DNA from: Oceanobacillus sp. FSL K6-2867
GTDB lineage: Bacteria; Bacillota; Bacilli; Bacillales; Amphibacillaceae
Assembly: GCF_037963145.1 (NCBI RefSeq)
Contig: NZ_CP150144.1
Span: 3,596,001-3,660,000, forward strand
Direction: 5' to 3'
DNA: 64,000 bases
Shown: one piece after another, positions 25,851 through 36,786 of the stretch
Layout: each line of letters starts with the position of its first letter
Numbering within the stretch: position 1 is the first letter of the stretch
Translations under genes and position numbers: made by a program
The notes under the pieces: model-generated
Database searches by the model: none
What the model was told of the DNA's origin: nothing
Seen by the model: the letters and a program-made list of their open reading frames with translations, nothing else

Positions 25851-27833
25851 GTGGATGGAAAATTTGAACTTGTATCGAGCTATAAGCCAGCAGGAGATCA
25901 GCCAACTGCAATTAAAGAGATAACGGAAAAGGTTCTGGCAGGGCAGCGACATCAAACACTGCTAGGTGCGACAGGAACTGGAAAAACATTTACGATGTCG
26001 AATGTTATCAAGGAGATTAATCGACCGACTCTTGTAATTGCACATAATAAAACGTTAGCTGGACAATTGTACAGTGAATTTAAAGAGTTTTTTCCAAATA
26101 ATGCGGTTGAGTATTTTGTTAGCTATTATGACTATTATCAGCCTGAAGCGTATGTGCCTTCAACAGATACATTCATTGAAAAAGATGCAAGTATTAATGA
26201 TGAAATTGATAAATTACGTCACTCTGCAACCTCTGCACTTTTTGAAAGAAATGATGTGCTGATTGTTGCTAGCGTGTCTTGTATATATGGTCTGGGTAAT
26301 CCAGAAGAATACCGTAACCAGGTGCTTTCATTGCGAATGGGAATGGAGAAGGATCGTGACCAGCTGCTCCGCAATTTAGTAGATATTCAATATGCGCGTA
26401 ACGATATTGATTTTCAACGTGGAACCTTCCGGGTGCGAGGGGATTCTGTTGAAATCATTCCTGCTTCCAGAGAAGAGCATTGTATTCGTGTAGAATTTTT
26501 CGGAGATGAAATTGATCGGATCCGTGAGGTTGATGCACTCACTGGTGAAATTATAGGTGATCGAGAACATGTAGCAATTTTCCCGGCTTCCCACTTCGTT
26601 ACTGGTGAGGAAAAAATGAAGGTTGCGATTAAAAATATTGAAAAAGAATTAGAAGACCGTCTAAAAGAGTTGCGAAACAATAATAAGCTGCTTGAAGCAC
26701 AGCGTTTAGAGCAACGAACAAATTATGATTTAGAAATGATGCGGGAGATGGGATTCTGTTCCGGAATTGAAAATTACTCCCGGCATTTAACATTGCGAGA
26801 AGCAGGTGCAACACCATATACATTGATTGATTTCTTTCCGAAAGACTTTCTTGTTATTATCGATGAGTCACATGTAACGCTACCCCAAATACGAGGAATG
26901 TATAATGGGGACCAAGCAAGAAAACAAGTACTTGTTGATCATGGATTCAGGCTCCCATCAGCATTGGATAACCGTCCACTGAAATTTGAAGAATTTGAAG
27001 GGAAAACAAAACAGCTTGTTTATGTATCTGCTACACCTGGTCCATATGAATTGGAGCATAATCCTGTGATGACCGAACAAATTATTCGACCGACTGGATT
27101 ACTTGATCCGGAAATTGAAGTACGGCCAATTGAAGGTCAGATCGATGATTTAATAGAGGAAATTAACAAACGCACAGAGCGGAATGAACGTGTGCTCGTT
27201 ACGACACTGACTAAGAAAATGTCGGAGGATCTTACCGATTATCTGAAAGAAATTGGAATAAAAGTGGCATACTTACATTCAGAGATTAAGACACTTGAAC
27301 GAATTGAGGTTATTCGTGATCTTCGTGTAGGTAAATATGATGTGCTTGTTGGTATCAATTTATTGCGTGAAGGTTTGGATATCCCAGAGGTTTCACTTGT
27401 AGCAATCCTGGATGCTGACAAAGAAGGCTTCTTGCGATCAGAACGTTCCTTAATCCAAACGATGGGGAGAGCTGCGCGTAATGAAAATGGTCAAGTTATT
27501 ATGTATGGCGACAAGATTACAAATTCGATGCAAGTGGCAATTGACGAAACGAATCGAAGACGCAGTATTCAAATGGCATACAACAAGGAGCATAATATCG
27601 TACCTAAAACGATTCGTAAAGAAGTTCGTGATGTTATTAAAGCGACGATTGCTGCAGAAGATCAGGAGAAATATGAATCAACGACAAAAGGCTTAACGAA
27701 ACTAACGAAGAAAGAAAAAACGAAGGTGCTCGAGCAAATGGAAAAAGAAATGAGAGAAGCTGCCAAAGCACTCGATTTCGAAAAAGCAGCAGAGCTTCGT
27801 GATGTGATCTTTGAACTTAAAGCGGAAGGATGA
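25851..27833 (+). CDS. uvrB: UvrB excision nuclease subunit B
   Basis: 660-residue damage-verifying helicase of nucleotide excision repair. Walker A is [12 protein letters not shown], the beta-hairpin region [12 protein letters not shown], and the helicase motif [14 protein letters not shown]-terminal UVR coiled-coil motif ([19 protein letters not shown]) binds UvrC. It begins with GTG 25851 behind GGAGGAAA. uvrA follows 7 bases after the stop. Confidence 0.98.
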   Translation: MDGKFELVSSYKPAGDQPTAIKEITEKVLAGQRHQTLLGATGTGKTFTMSNVIKEINRPTLVIAHNKTLAGQLYSEFKEFFPNNAVEYFVSYYDYYQPEAYVPSTDTFIEKDASINDEIDKLRHSATSALFERNDVLIVASVSCIYGLGNPEEYRNQVLSLRMGMEKDRDQLLRNLVDIQYARNDIDFQRGTFRVRGDSVEIIPASREEHCIRVEFFGDEIDRIREVDALTGEIIGDREHVAIFPASHFVTGEEKMKVAIKNIEKELEDRLKELRNNNKLLEAQRLEQRTNYDLEMMREMGFCSGIENYSRHLTLREAGATPYTLIDFFPKDFLVIIDESHVTLPQIRGMYNGDQARKQVLVDHGFRLPSALDNRPLKFEEFEGKTKQLVYVSATPGPYELEHNPVMTEQIIRPTGLLDPEIEVRPIEGQIDDLIEEINKRTERNERVLVTTLTKKMSEDLTDYLKEIGIKVAYLHSEIKTLERIEVIRDLRVGKYDVLVGINLLREGLDIPEVSLVAILDADKEGFLRSERSLIQTMGRAARNENGQVIMYGDKITNSMQVAIDETNRRRSIQMAYNKEHNIVPKTIRKEVRDVIKATIAAEDQEKYESTTKGLTKLTKKEKTKVLEQMEKEMREAAKALDFEKAAELRDVIFELKAEG

Positions 27834-27840
27834 GCATTTC

Positions 27841-30723
27841 ATGCTTAATAAAACAATTAAAATACAAGGTGCACGTGCACATAATTTAAAAAACGTTAAT
27901 ATTGAAATTCCGAAAAATAAACTTGTTGTCTTAACGGGCTTATCTGGTTCGGGAAAGTCATCTTTAGCATTTGATACGATTTATGCAGAAGGTCAGAGGC
28001 GGTATGTTGAATCACTTTCTGCATATGCCAGACAGTTTCTTGGTCAGATGGATAAACCCGATGTGGATTCCATAGAAGGACTGTCACCGGCAATTTCCAT
28101 TGATCAGAAGACAACGAGCAACAATCCAAGATCAACCGTAGGGACAGTCACAGAGATATATGATTATCTGCGTTTATTATATGCAAGAATTGGAAGGCCT
28201 ACCTGTCCAAAGCATGGGATTGAAATTAGTTCACAAACCGTCCAGCAGATGGTCGATCGCATTTTAGAATATCCAGAGCGAACGAAGATGCAGATTTTAG
28301 CTCCAGTCGTTTCCGGTCGAAAAGGAGAGCATGTAAAAGTATTAGAAAAGCTTAAGCAGGAAGGTTATGTTCGCATTCGCGTCGATAAAGAGATGCGGGA
28401 AGTAACAGACGAAATCAAACTGGAAAAAAACAAAAAGCATACGATTGAGGTCGTCATTGATCGTGTTGTTGTAAAAGAAGGCATCACTGGGCGATTAAGT
28501 GATTCCATTGAAGCTGCACTTCGATTAGGTGAAGGAAGAATCATTGTTGATATTATTGATGGGGAAGAACTTGTTTTCAGTGAGCTCCATGCATGCCCGA
28601 TCTGTGGCTTTTCCATTGGGGAGTTAGAGCCTCGTTTGTTCTCTTTTAACAGTCCGTTTGGTGCATGTACAAGCTGTGATGGATTAGGAACAAAATTAGA
28701 GGTCGATCTGGATTTAGTCATTCCGGATTGGGATAAAACCTTAAATGAAGCCGCGATTGCACCATGGGAGCCAATTAGTTCCCAGTACTATCCTCAGCTT
28801 TTGAGGAGTGTATGTAACCATTTTGATATTGATATGGATATACCTGTTAAAGATATTCCAGAAGATAAAATGGATAAGATTTTAAATGGCAGTGGAAAAG
28901 AGAAAATACATTTTTATTATAAAAATGAGTTTGGAAATATTCGAGATACAGATATTCTTTTTGAAGGGGTTTTAAACAATGTAGCACGCCGTTATAAGGA
29001 AACCTCCTCTGAATTTATTCGTGAAACACTTGAAAAATACATGGCTCAAAAAAACTGCCCAAAATGTAAGGGACACCGATTAAAGCAAGAAGCATTAGCT
29101 GTTTTGATTAATGGTTTACATGTAAGCGAGGTTACTAAATTTTCTATAGTAGAAGCGATAAAATTCTTTAAAAAACTTGAGCTGACCGAAAAGGAACAGC
29201 AAATTGCTAAAATGATTTTGAAAGAGATTGATAACAGACTGGAATTTTTAAATAATGTAGGGTTAGATTATTTAACACTTTCTCGAACAGCAGGCACACT
29301 TTCCGGTGGTGAAGCACAACGAATCCGGCTTGCTACGCAGATTGGCTCAGCACTAACTGGGGTCCTCTATGTCCTGGACGAACCATCCATTGGTTTGCAT
29401 CAACGAGATAATGATCGTTTAATTGAAACATTGCAAAGAATGCGTGATATGGATAATACCTTGATTGTCGTGGAGCATGATGAGGATACAATGCTTGCAG
29501 CAGATTGGCTGATTGATATTGGACCAGGAGCTGGGGAACATGGTGGTAAGATTGTCGCAAGTAATACACCAGAAAATGTTATGAAAAATCCGGATTCTTT
29601 AACTGGCAGGTATTTATCTGGAAAAGACTTCATCCCCCTGCCAATGGAGCGACGAAAAGCCGATAAACGGAAGGTTGAAGTAATTGGAGCAACCGAAAAT
29701 AACCTAAAGAACGTTTCAGCCAGTGTACCAATTGGATTAATGACAGTTGTAACAGGGGTGTCTGGGTCGGGGAAAAGTACACTTGTAAACGAGATTATTT
29801 ATAAATCACTATCAAAGTCACTTTATAAAGCAGCAAAGCATAAGCCAGGGAAACACCGTAAAATAAAAGGAATTGAGCATATCGATAAAGTAATCGATAT
29901 TGATCAATCGCCAATTGGACGGACACCACGTTCAAATCCGGCAACATATACGGGTGTGTTCGATGATATTCGGGACGTCTATGCACAAACAAATGAAGCA
30001 AAGGTTCGAGGTTATAAGAAAGGCCGTTTTAGCTTTAATGTAAAAGGTGGACGCTGTGAGGCGTGCCGTGGGGACGGAATTATTAAGATTGAAATGCATT
30101 TCTTGCCGGATGTTTATGTGCCATGTGAGGTATGTCATGGACAACGATATAATCGAGAAACCTTAGAAGTGAAATATAAAGGTAAAAGTATTGCTGACGT
30201 ACTTAATATGCGCATTGAGGAAGCATTAGAATTTTTTGCTCCAATACCAAAAATTAAACGGAAGCTGCAAACCATCTATGATGTTGGATTAGGGTATGTG
30301 ACGTTAGGACAGCCTGCAACAACTTTATCAGGTGGGGAAGCACAGCGAGTTAAGTTGGCAAGTGAGCTTCATAGACGATCTAATGGTAAATCATTGTATA
30401 TTCTTGATGAACCAACAACAGGTTTACATGTTGATGATATTAAGCGACTTTTGGCTGTTTTACAAAGATTAGTCGAAAATGGTGATTCGGTTTTAATTAT
30501 CGAGCATAACTTAGATGTCATAAAAACTGCTGATCACATTATTGATCTTGGACCAGAAGGAGGAGCCGGTGGAGGACAGATTATTGCAACAGGAACTCCA
30601 GAGCAAATTGCCGAAAAAGCAGACGTATCGTATACAGGAAAATATTTAAAGACAGTTCTTGAACGTGACCGAGAACGCATGAAATCCATGCTTGCGGAAA
30701 AAGAAAAAATAAGTACGAAATAA
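27841..30723 (+). CDS. uvrA: UvrA excision nuclease subunit A
   Basis: 960-residue damage-recognition ATPase with two ABC modules. Walker A motifs are GLSGSGKSS and GVSGSGKST; signatures are LSGGEAQR twice. Zinc fingers are CPIC...CTSC (about residues 250-280) and CEAC...CEVC in the second half. ATG 27841 follows GGAAGG at the end of uvrB. Both genes are expected to be SOS-induced together. Confidence 0.98.
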   Translation: MLNKTIKIQGARAHNLKNVNIEIPKNKLVVLTGLSGSGKSSLAFDTIYAEGQRRYVESLSAYARQFLGQMDKPDVDSIEGLSPAISIDQKTTSNNPRSTVGTVTEIYDYLRLLYARIGRPTCPKHGIEISSQTVQQMVDRILEYPERTKMQILAPVVSGRKGEHVKVLEKLKQEGYVRIRVDKEMREVTDEIKLEKNKKHTIEVVIDRVVVKEGITGRLSDSIEAALRLGEGRIIVDIIDGEELVFSELHACPICGFSIGELEPRLFSFNSPFGACTSCDGLGTKLEVDLDLVIPDWDKTLNEAAIAPWEPISSQYYPQLLRSVCNHFDIDMDIPVKDIPEDKMDKILNGSGKEKIHFYYKNEFGNIRDTDILFEGVLNNVARRYKETSSEFIRETLEKYMAQKNCPKCKGHRLKQEALAVLINGLHVSEVTKFSIVEAIKFFKKLELTEKEQQIAKMILKEIDNRLEFLNNVGLDYLTLSRTAGTLSGGEAQRIRLATQIGSALTGVLYVLDEPSIGLHQRDNDRLIETLQRMRDMDNTLIVVEHDEDTMLAADWLIDIGPGAGEHGGKIVASNTPENVMKNPDSLTGRYLSGKDFIPLPMERRKADKRKVEVIGATENNLKNVSASVPIGLMTVVTGVSGSGKSTLVNEIIYKSLSKSLYKAAKHKPGKHRKIKGIEHIDKVIDIDQSPIGRTPRSNPATYTGVFDDIRDVYAQTNEAKVRGYKKGRFSFNVKGGRCEACRGDGIIKIEMHFLPDVYVPCEVCHGQRYNRETLEVKYKGKSIADVLNMRIEEALEFFAPIPKIKRKLQTIYDVGLGYVTLGQPATTLSGGEAQRVKLASELHRRSNGKSLYILDEPTTGLHVDDIKRLLAVLQRLVENGDSVLIIEHNLDVIKTADHIIDLGPEGGAGGGQIIATGTPEQIAEKADVSYTGKYLKTVLERDRERMKSMLAEKEKISTK

Positions 30724-30844
30724 CCACTTATAATAAAAGCAATGAATGCCCGATGTACGATGGTAAAATTACCAACCTCGGTTGCAAGAGATTTGGAACT
30801 GGACTTTCGGAACTGCGGCAAAGAATAGACGGAACCACATGTAA

Positions 30845-30881
30845 AAGAAGGCAATGAGCATTATGTTCATTGCCTTCTTTT
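30845..30881 (+). terminator. Intrinsic terminator downstream of uvrA
   Basis: AAGAAGGCAATGA pairs with TCATTGCCTTCTT around a short loop, followed by TT. The 120 bases between it and the uvrA stop show no gene. Confidence 0.88.
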
Positions 30882-30969
30882 CCTCTTAATATGAAGAGAT
30901 GCAAGCTCCCTATTTGACGCGATATCGAGGTTTCGATACAGTAGTAATAGAGAATTGGAGGATAGTAAA

Positions 30970-31323
30970 ATGAAGCCGATAGAGATTGATAATGTACAAC
31001 AAATTCTGAATCAGTTTATAAATAAAAAAGTTTATATCCATTTGGAAACTACGAATGGGGCGTATGCAAACCATATAAATAAAGCAGCTTATAATGTTGG
31101 GGTATATATGCGGAATGCCCAAGTAACCTTTGAACAAGCAAAGATTGTTGGCAATGGTAATGTATACCGTGCTGGGTTAAAGATGGAAATAGGCTGGATC
31201 TATGCAGAAGGTTTAACCGATTGGACCATCCATGAAAACTCAAAACTACTACTTGCCGGACATGATAGGGAAGGTAGATTAATGGTCTCCTTACAAATCA
31301 GCGAAACTCCATTTAGCTACTAA
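30970..31323 (+). CDS. yojF: YojF-like protein (DUF1806)
   Basis: 117-residue cytosolic protein of the YojF family, which in B. subtilis precedes bshB2 (yojG). The sequence NKKVYIHLETTNGAYA and AGLKMEIGWIYAEGLTDW are typical. It begins at ATG 30970 behind TTGGAGGAT. The molecular role is unknown; the constant link to bshB2 suggests a part in bacillithiol metabolism. Here the pair is separated by a repeat insertion of about 400 bases. Confidence 0.87.
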   Translation: MKPIEIDNVQQILNQFINKKVYIHLETTNGAYANHINKAAYNVGVYMRNAQVTFEQAKIVGNGNVYRAGLKMEIGWIYAEGLTDWTIHENSKLLLAGHDREGRLMVSLQISETPFSY

Positions 31324-31324
31324 T

Positions 31325-31715
31325 CTTTGTGATTGAAGGAAACCGGAAAGAATGTGCAATTACGGGATTGTGAATATACCCGCTACGGAAGCACACTATG
31401 CGGATCTTAGGGTGACCCGTGAGCCCTCTTGAACTATCGTTCTGCGAAGTCTCACTCTGACCACGTTTCCCATAGGAGTCTTCGTGTGTTTCCTCCGCTA
31501 GTATAAGCTTGCTACCTAATATTAGTGGTATACACTGGACAACAATGTCGTTGCGCCTATAAGTCCGGGTGAGCGTAGCGCGGTGATTACTTGAAAATAT
31601 GATGTAAATGCTGACGAAGCATTCCTTGTCTTGTGGGAACAGCTCGTGTCTGAAGCCGTGCCCACGGAAAGCATCCGCCCGAAGCGATCCCGGACGGCGG
31701 TTATTGTACACATTT
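31325..31715. repeat. Composite dispersed repeat between yojF and bshB2
   Basis: A GC-richer, non-coding stretch of about 390 bases made of two unlike-oriented units. On the minus strand 31325-31505 reads AGCGGAGGAAACACACGAAG, then GGGAAACGTGGTCAGAGTGA, related to the repeat at 17150-17342. On the plus strand 31590-31715 reads CTTGTCTTGTGGGAACAGC, then GAAGCCGTGCCCACGGAAAG and CATCCGCCCGAAGCGA, a motif I associate with Bacillaceae intergenic repeats. No transposase is present. The rest of the gap to bshB2 is AT-rich with no feature seen. Confidence 0.6.
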
Positions 31716-31816
31716 TAAGAAAAATACAGATAGGTTAGTTAACAGTTTATATCTTTTGATCAAGAATCAACTGCATTAAATCATGAAAAATAATAATTGG
31801 AATTAGGTGAATAAAT

Positions 31817-32488
31817 ATGGAAAAGCATGTGGTTGTTATTTATCCACATCCAGATGATGAATCGTTTGGAGCAGCAGGAACGATTTTAAAATATCGTGAA
31901 CAGGGAGTGCCGGTAACCTATCTCTGTGGTACATTAGGAGAAATGGGAAGAAACATGGGCAATCCGCCATTTGCGAATCGTGAAACATTACCAGAGATAC
32001 GAAAAGTGGAGCTGCTAAATGCTTGCCGAGTACTGGATATGGAAGTCAAAATGCTTGGATACCGTGATAAAACTCTGGAATTTGAAGACAGAAGAGAAGT
32101 AGCATTACATTTAAAACAACTGCTGGAGGATCTCAAGCCGACACTTGTGATTACCCATTATCCGGATTATGCAGTACATCCAGATCATAACGCACTGGGT
32201 GCTGCTGCAATTGAAGCTGTAGAGTTAATGGATTCGGCTGAACGACCAGAGGTGTGGGCACAGGCAATCTCGAATAACTATATGGACGTACTTGGCAATC
32301 CTGATATAATCAATGATATTACGAATTACTTTGATAAAAAAATGGAAGCTATTTTCTGCCATAATTCGCAAGCAGCGGGAGTTCTTGGACAGTTTAAAGA
32401 TGTTGATAAATTAGAAACTGATGTCCAAGAGGATATTAAACAAAGATTTAGCAAAGAACATTTTTATCGTTGGAAATTTAATGACTAA
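31817..32488 (+). CDS. bshB2: Bacillithiol deacetylase BshB2
   Basis: 223-residue zinc hydrolase of the LmbE/PIG-L family that deacetylates GlcNAc-malate in bacillithiol synthesis. The metal motif PHPDDES is at residues 11-17 and the second ligand region is HYPDYAVHPDHN. GNPPFANRETLPEIRK resembles the YojG/BshB2 branch. It starts at ATG 31817 after AATTAGGTG. Its usual upstream neighbour yojF lies across the repeat, so it may need its own promoter. Confidence 0.9.
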   Translation: MEKHVVVIYPHPDDESFGAAGTILKYREQGVPVTYLCGTLGEMGRNMGNPPFANRETLPEIRKVELLNACRVLDMEVKMLGYRDKTLEFEDRREVALHLKQLLEDLKPTLVITHYPDYAVHPDHNALGAAAIEAVELMDSAERPEVWAQAISNNYMDVLGNPDIINDITNYFDKKMEAIFCHNSQAAGVLGQFKDVDKLETDVQEDIKQRFSKEHFYRWKFND

Positions 32489-32543
32489 ATAATTGCAATA
32501 CGTGTAAAATGATGATACAAGTAAATAATAATAACGTGAAAAT

Positions 32544-32579
32544 AAACACCCTTGCATATGTATATAGCAGGGTGTTTTC
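32544..32579 (+). terminator. Intrinsic terminator after bshB2
   Basis: AAACACCC-TTGC pairs with GCAGGGTGTTT, followed by T. Confidence 0.82.
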
Positions 32580-32624
32580 AAATTGAAACAGTAAAAAATG
32601 TAAAGCAATTAGAAACTTGAAAAA

Positions 32625-32653
32625 AGAAACCTTTTACCTTGCAACATCGTATA
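32625..32653 (+). promoter_or_regulatory. SigW-type promoter for yvlC-yvlD
   Basis: AGAAAC (32625-32630), 17 bases, CGTATA (32648-32653). It resembles the SigW consensus TGAAAC-N16/17-CGTA with one mismatch. B. subtilis yvlABCD belongs to the SigW regulon. Confidence 0.65.
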
Positions 32654-32709
32654 TAAGTTAGATGGTGATTGGGAACGGGTAAAGATTATATATGGAAGGA
32701 TGATGGTTT

Positions 32710-32904
32710 ATGAAGAAATTATATCGCTCCACTTCTAATCGTATGGTTGGTGGTGTGCTTGGAGGCATCGGTGACTATTTTAATGTTGATGCAACAATTC
32801 TGCGGTTAGCATTTATATTACTATTAATTCCGAGCTTTATGACATTTGCGGTAGTCTACCTGATTGCTATGATTATTGTACCGAAAGATATAGGGTTCCA
32901 CTAA
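32710..32904 (+). CDS. yvlC: PspC-domain envelope stress protein
   Basis: 64-residue PspC-domain protein: KKLYRSTSNRMVGGVLGGIG followed by one membrane segment (about residues 32-57). It matches YvlC of the B. subtilis envelope-stress operon. Its stop codon shares one base with the next start, so the two are coupled. Confidence 0.9.
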   Translation: MKKLYRSTSNRMVGGVLGGIGDYFNVDATILRLAFILLLIPSFMTFAVVYLIAMIIVPKDIGFH

Positions 32905-33263
32905 TGTTTAAACGTTGGATTATATCACTTGTGCTTAATGCTATTGCATTAATTGCTGTTGCCCAATTATTTCAAACGTTTCAACTGGATGGATTTGGAA
33001 CAGCTTTATTAGCAAGTTTTATTCTATCTATTTTAAATGTGTTCATAAAGCCGTTATTAATCATTTTGACATTGCCGATTACAATCTTTACATTTGGATT
33101 GTTTTTAATTGTCATTAATGCTATTACATTAATGCTCACGCAAGCATTAATGGGGCCATCCTTTATAATAGATGGCTTTGGGACAGCACTGATAGCCGCA
33201 ATTGTTATTTCATTGCTGAATATGTTATTAAATAGTTTAGTAAAAGATTCATTAAATCGTTAA
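32904..33263 (+). CDS. yvlD: YvlD-like four-helix membrane protein
   Basis: 119-residue hydrophobic protein of the phage-holin-4-like/YvlD family with about four membrane segments and the conserved NVFIKPLLIILTLPITIFTFG region. It is coupled to yvlC and followed by a terminator. yvlA and yvlB homologues are absent here. Role inferred: membrane stress response. Confidence 0.87.
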   Translation: MFKRWIISLVLNAIALIAVAQLFQTFQLDGFGTALLASFILSILNVFIKPLLIILTLPITIFTFGLFLIVINAITLMLTQALMGPSFIIDGFGTALIAAIVISLLNMLLNSLVKDSLNR

Positions 33264-33291
33264 AAACGTAGGTCTCATCCTACGTTTTTTT
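33262..33291 (+). terminator. Intrinsic terminator after yvlD
   Basis: AAAAACGTAGG pairs with CCTACGTTTTT, followed by TT. Confidence 0.92.
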
Positions 33292-33351
33292 CGTTCCATA
33301 TGCTAAAATGTATATCAGTTAGCGTCCAAATGATTGGAGGAGCATAAGATT

Positions 33352-34290
33352 ATGGCAGCAATTGTACGTACAAGTGATTTATTAGACAACTTTAACCTAA
33401 CACTTGTAGCAGGTGAGGATGGAATCAATAGAGAAATTATTACAAGTGATATATCTCGGCCGGGTATAGAGATGACAGGTTATTTCAGATACTATCCAAA
33501 GGAACGTCTTCAGTTGATTGGAAAAACAGAGATGACATATTTTCTTGAATTGACGGATGAAGAAAAAAGAAACAGGGCAGAAAATCTATGCACAGATATT
33601 ACTCCTGGAATTGTTGTTACAAGAGGGATGACAGTCCCGCAAGTATTAATTGAAGAAGCAAATAAAGCAGGCGTGCCGATTTTACACTCGCCGCGAAAAA
33701 CAACTCGAGTTATAAGCAGGCTTACGAATTATTTAGAAGAAAAATTTGCTCCTTCTACAGCAGTACATGGTGTACTGATCGATATTTATGGTGTCGGAGT
33801 TCTTATTATTGGACAAAGTGGAGTAGGTAAAAGTGAAACAGCATTGGAACTTGTCAAGCGTGGACATCGACTCGTTGCAGATGATAATGTAGAGATTCAC
33901 CAAGAAGACTACGAAAGCTTAATTGGCAACGCACCACCACTTATTGAGCATTTACTGGAGATAAGGGGATTAGGAATCATTAATGTGATGACCTTATTTG
34001 GTGCTGGTTCTGTCAGAAGCAAAAAAAGAATTTCGATGGTAATCAATTTAGAAAGCTGGGATGAAAAGAAACAATACGATCGTCTCGGACTCGATGAAGA
34101 CACAATGAAAATTATGGATGTTCATTTACCAAAATCAACAGTACCAGTACGCCCTGGACGAAACCTTGCAGTAATCATAGAGGTAGCGGCAATGAATTTT
34201 CGGTTGAAACGAATGGGGGTTAATGCTGCTGAGGAATTTTCCGAGCGGTTAACAACGATGATTGAAAATGAAAAAAATGTGGGTGAATAG
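33352..34290 (+). CDS. hprK: HPr kinase/phosphorylase
   Basis: 312-residue bifunctional enzyme that phosphorylates and dephosphorylates Ser46 of HPr and Crh, the trigger of CcpA-dependent catabolite repression. Walker A is GQSGVGKSE near residue 153 and the family signature [11 protein letters not shown] is near 201. ATG 33352 follows TTGGAGGAGC; an in-frame upstream start at 33334 overlaps that site. Crh, one of its substrates, is encoded at 50.6 kb. It is first in hprK-lgt-yvoD-ppaX-yvoF-glpP. Confidence 0.97.
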   Translation: MAAIVRTSDLLDNFNLTLVAGEDGINREIITSDISRPGIEMTGYFRYYPKERLQLIGKTEMTYFLELTDEEKRNRAENLCTDITPGIVVTRGMTVPQVLIEEANKAGVPILHSPRKTTRVISRLTNYLEEKFAPSTAVHGVLIDIYGVGVLIIGQSGVGKSETALELVKRGHRLVADDNVEIHQEDYESLIGNAPPLIEHLLEIRGLGIINVMTLFGAGSVRSKKRISMVINLESWDEKKQYDRLGLDEDTMKIMDVHLPKSTVPVRPGRNLAVIIEVAAMNFRLKRMGVNAAEEFSERLTTMIENEKNVGE

Positions 34291-34302
34291 GAGTGGGTAA
34301 AA

Positions 34303-35181
34303 ATGATTTTAGCAACAGCAGCTCCTTTGGATAGAGTATTTCTGGAATTGGGACCATTTACAGTATATTGGTATGGGATTATTATCGCCTTTGGCGCAAT
34401 TTTAGGTGTCTATCTAGCAACAAAAGAAGCAAACCGTCTAGGATTAGAGAAGGATTTGTTAATTGATTTCATCGTGTTTGCTGTACCAGTCGCAATTATT
34501 TTTGCAAGAATCTACTATGTTACTTTTGAATGGGAACGCTATGCGGATGGACCGTGGTGGGGTGTATTTGCCATCTGGGAAGGTGGTATCGCCATTCATG
34601 GGGCAATTATTGGCGGTGTTTTAACAGCAATTGTATTCTCAAGAGTCAGGAATATTTCTTTCTGGCAGTTAGCTGACATCATTGCACCAAGCTTAATTCT
34701 TGCGCAGGCGATTGGTCGTTGGGGAAACTTTATGAATCAGGAAGCACATGGAGGACCAATTTCGCAAGCTACATATGAAAGCTTTCATCAATACTTACCT
34801 GATTTTATTATGAATCAGATGACGATTAATGGTGTAATATATCATCCGACATTTTTATACGAATCCTTTTGGAATATTGTCGTGTTTACGATCTTAATTT
34901 TAATGCGAAAATATAATCCGCTGCGTGGAGAAATTTTCCTGGGTTATGCAATTCTTTATTCGATTGGCAGGTTCTTTATTGAAGGAATGCGGACAGATAG
35001 TTTATATGTTTTCGGTGAACTGCGTACAGCCCAGGCTATATCAATTGTCATTATCGCAGTATCCATAATTTTAATCATCTATCGTCGTAAAACAACTACG
35101 GCACGTTATCTTGATATTCCAATTAAAGATAAAAAGAGCACTCATAAGAAAAAGCAGCGTAAAAAGAAGAAAAAACAATAA
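34303..35181 (+). CDS. lgt: Prolipoprotein diacylglyceryl transferase
   Basis: 292-residue polytopic enzyme adding diacylglycerol to the lipobox Cys of prelipoproteins, such as CccB and OpuAC in this window. The Lgt signature [13 protein letters not shown] is near residue 142, and [26 protein letters not shown] follows (split by helices). About seven membrane segments are predicted. The C-terminus ends in a strongly basic tail rich in Lys, longer than usual. It is 12 bases after hprK. Confidence 0.96.
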   Translation: MILATAAPLDRVFLELGPFTVYWYGIIIAFGAILGVYLATKEANRLGLEKDLLIDFIVFAVPVAIIFARIYYVTFEWERYADGPWWGVFAIWEGGIAIHGAIIGGVLTAIVFSRVRNISFWQLADIIAPSLILAQAIGRWGNFMNQEAHGGPISQATYESFHQYLPDFIMNQMTINGVIYHPTFLYESFWNIVVFTILILMRKYNPLRGEIFLGYAILYSIGRFFIEGMRTDSLYVFGELRTAQAISIVIIAVSIILIIYRRKTTTARYLDIPIKDKKSTHKKKQRKKKKKQ

Positions 35182-35213
35182 GGTTCCACCATTTTGAAAG
35201 AGAGGTTTATGGA

Positions 35214-36173
35214 ATGATCGGAATGTTAAACCGAGGATTACAACAGGGCTTGAAAACAACCTTGACCTTGGGGAAGGTAATTTTTCCAATTACCTTGATT
35301 GTTACAATACTGCAGTATACTCCTGTATTGCCGTGGATTATTCAATTATTGACCCCGGCAATGGGATTGATCGGCCTTCCAGGGGAAGCTGCAGTTCCCT
35401 TAGTACTTGGAAATACATTAAACTTATATGCAGGGATTGCAGCAATTATATCATTTGATTTTACAGTAAAAGAAGTATTTATAATGGCGATGATGCTTTC
35501 ATTTTCACATAACTTATTTGTAGAATCTGCTGTGGCAACCAAAGTTGGTGTCAATTGGTGGCTCATTATTGGTGTGCGTATAGGTCTTGCACTCGCATCG
35601 GCATTCGTAATTAATTTTGTATGGAATGGCGGATCAGAGTTAGCACAATATGGATTCGTCTCAACATCTGAAGTGGTATTGAATAGTTGGGTTGATATTG
35701 CCTTGCATGGTATACAAACAGCACTTCTAGCAATAGTTCAATTAGCATTGATTGTGATTCCATTAATGATGATTATTCAAGTGATGCGTGAGAAAGGCTT
35801 GCTTACAGTGATGTCCAACAAACTTGCACCATTTATGAAATTGCTCGGAATGGACAAAAACACATCCATGACAATGGTTGCGGGTTTAACAGTTGGATTA
35901 GCTTTTGGTGCTGGATTAATGATCCAAGCTGTAAAAGAGGACGGGGTATCGAAAAAAGATATGTATTTGGCTCTCATCTTCCTTGTTTCATGTCATGCAG
36001 TCGTAGAGGATACGCTTGTATTTATCCCGCTTGGCATACCTGTTTGGCCACTGCTTATCATACGTTTAACAACTGCAATTATCCTGACAATGATTATTGC
36101 TTCTATTTGGAACAGCAAAGAAAGTAAGAGAAGAAAGGAAACACTACATGAACATTCATACAATACTCTTTGA
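35214..36173 (+). CDS. yvoD: YvoD-like nucleoside-recognition (Gate) membrane protein
   Basis: 319-residue polytopic protein with two copies of a nucleoside-recognition/Gate-like half. Typical stretches are GLPGEAAVPLVLGNTLNLYAG and GLTVGLAFGAGLMIQAVKEDG (each broken by helices). No substrate is known. It overlaps ppaX by 26 bases. The neighbourhood equals B. subtilis yvoD. Confidence 0.87.
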   Translation: MIGMLNRGLQQGLKTTLTLGKVIFPITLIVTILQYTPVLPWIIQLLTPAMGLIGLPGEAAVPLVLGNTLNLYAGIAAIISFDFTVKEVFIMAMMLSFSHNLFVESAVATKVGVNWWLIIGVRIGLALASAFVINFVWNGGSELAQYGFVSTSEVVLNSWVDIALHGIQTALLAIVQLALIVIPLMMIIQVMREKGLLTVMSNKLAPFMKLLGMDKNTSMTMVAGLTVGLAFGAGLMIQAVKEDGVSKKDMYLALIFLVSCHAVVEDTLVFIPLGIPVWPLLIIRLTTAIILTMIIASIWNSKESKRRKETLHEHSYNTL

Positions 36174-36783
36174 TTTGGATGGTACATTAATTGATACGAA
36201 TGCGTTAATTAATGCATCCTTCCTGCATACATTCGAGCAATATAATTTAACATTTACACACGAGGAGATACTGGAATTTAACGGACCTCCCTTAATTGAA
36301 ACGTTCCAAATGATCGATCCAATAAAAGCAAACAGTATGCTGGAAACCTATAGAAAGCATAATTTGGCTGAACATGATCATTATGTAACAGCATTTCCGC
36401 AGGTAATAGAAACGATAGAGCAATTACACAAGCAGAAGTTCCAGCTTGGTATTGTATCGACGAAAATGTCCAAGAGCGTGCAGATGGGATTAAAATTGAC
36501 GGGGTTAGATCGTTTTTTAAAAACGGTAATTACTTTCGACGATGTTACAAACCCGAAGCCACATGCTGAACCAGTGCTTAAAGCGATGGAAGCTTTAGGA
36601 GCTAATGCGGCCACTACATTGATGGTTGGAGATAATCATCATGATATAGAATCAGGAAAAAATGCTGGTGTTATGACAGCGGGTGTGGCTTGGTCTGCTA
36701 AGGGGAAAGAAAGGCTTTTAACATATGAACCAACCTATATGCTGGACGAGATGACCGATTTGCTAAAAATTGTAGGAGTGTAA
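36148..36783 (+). CDS. ppaX: PpaX inorganic pyrophosphatase (HAD family)
   Basis: 211-residue HAD hydrolase that removes pyrophosphate produced by HprK's phosphorolytic dephosphorylation of HPr-Ser-P. Motif I is FDLDGTLIDT, motif II VST near residue 107, and motif IV MVGDNHHDIESG. ATG 36148 lies inside the end of yvoD, behind GAAAGGAAA, giving translational coupling. It matches B. subtilis PpaX (216 residues) in size and place. Confidence 0.93.
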   Translation: MNIHTILFDLDGTLIDTNALINASFLHTFEQYNLTFTHEEILEFNGPPLIETFQMIDPIKANSMLETYRKHNLAEHDHYVTAFPQVIETIEQLHKQKFQLGIVSTKMSKSVQMGLKLTGLDRFLKTVITFDDVTNPKPHAEPVLKAMEALGANAATTLMVGDNHHDIESGKNAGVMTAGVAWSAKGKERLLTYEPTYMLDEMTDLLKIVGV

Positions 36784-36786
36784 GTG

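Noticed and set aside
30724..30844. Possible gene remnant between uvrA and its terminator
   Set aside because: Short frames give no recognisable protein; treated as spacer.
31313..31711. 132-codon minus-strand frame between yojF and bshB2
   Set aside because: It spans a non-coding dispersed repeat; no start signal and no recognisable protein.
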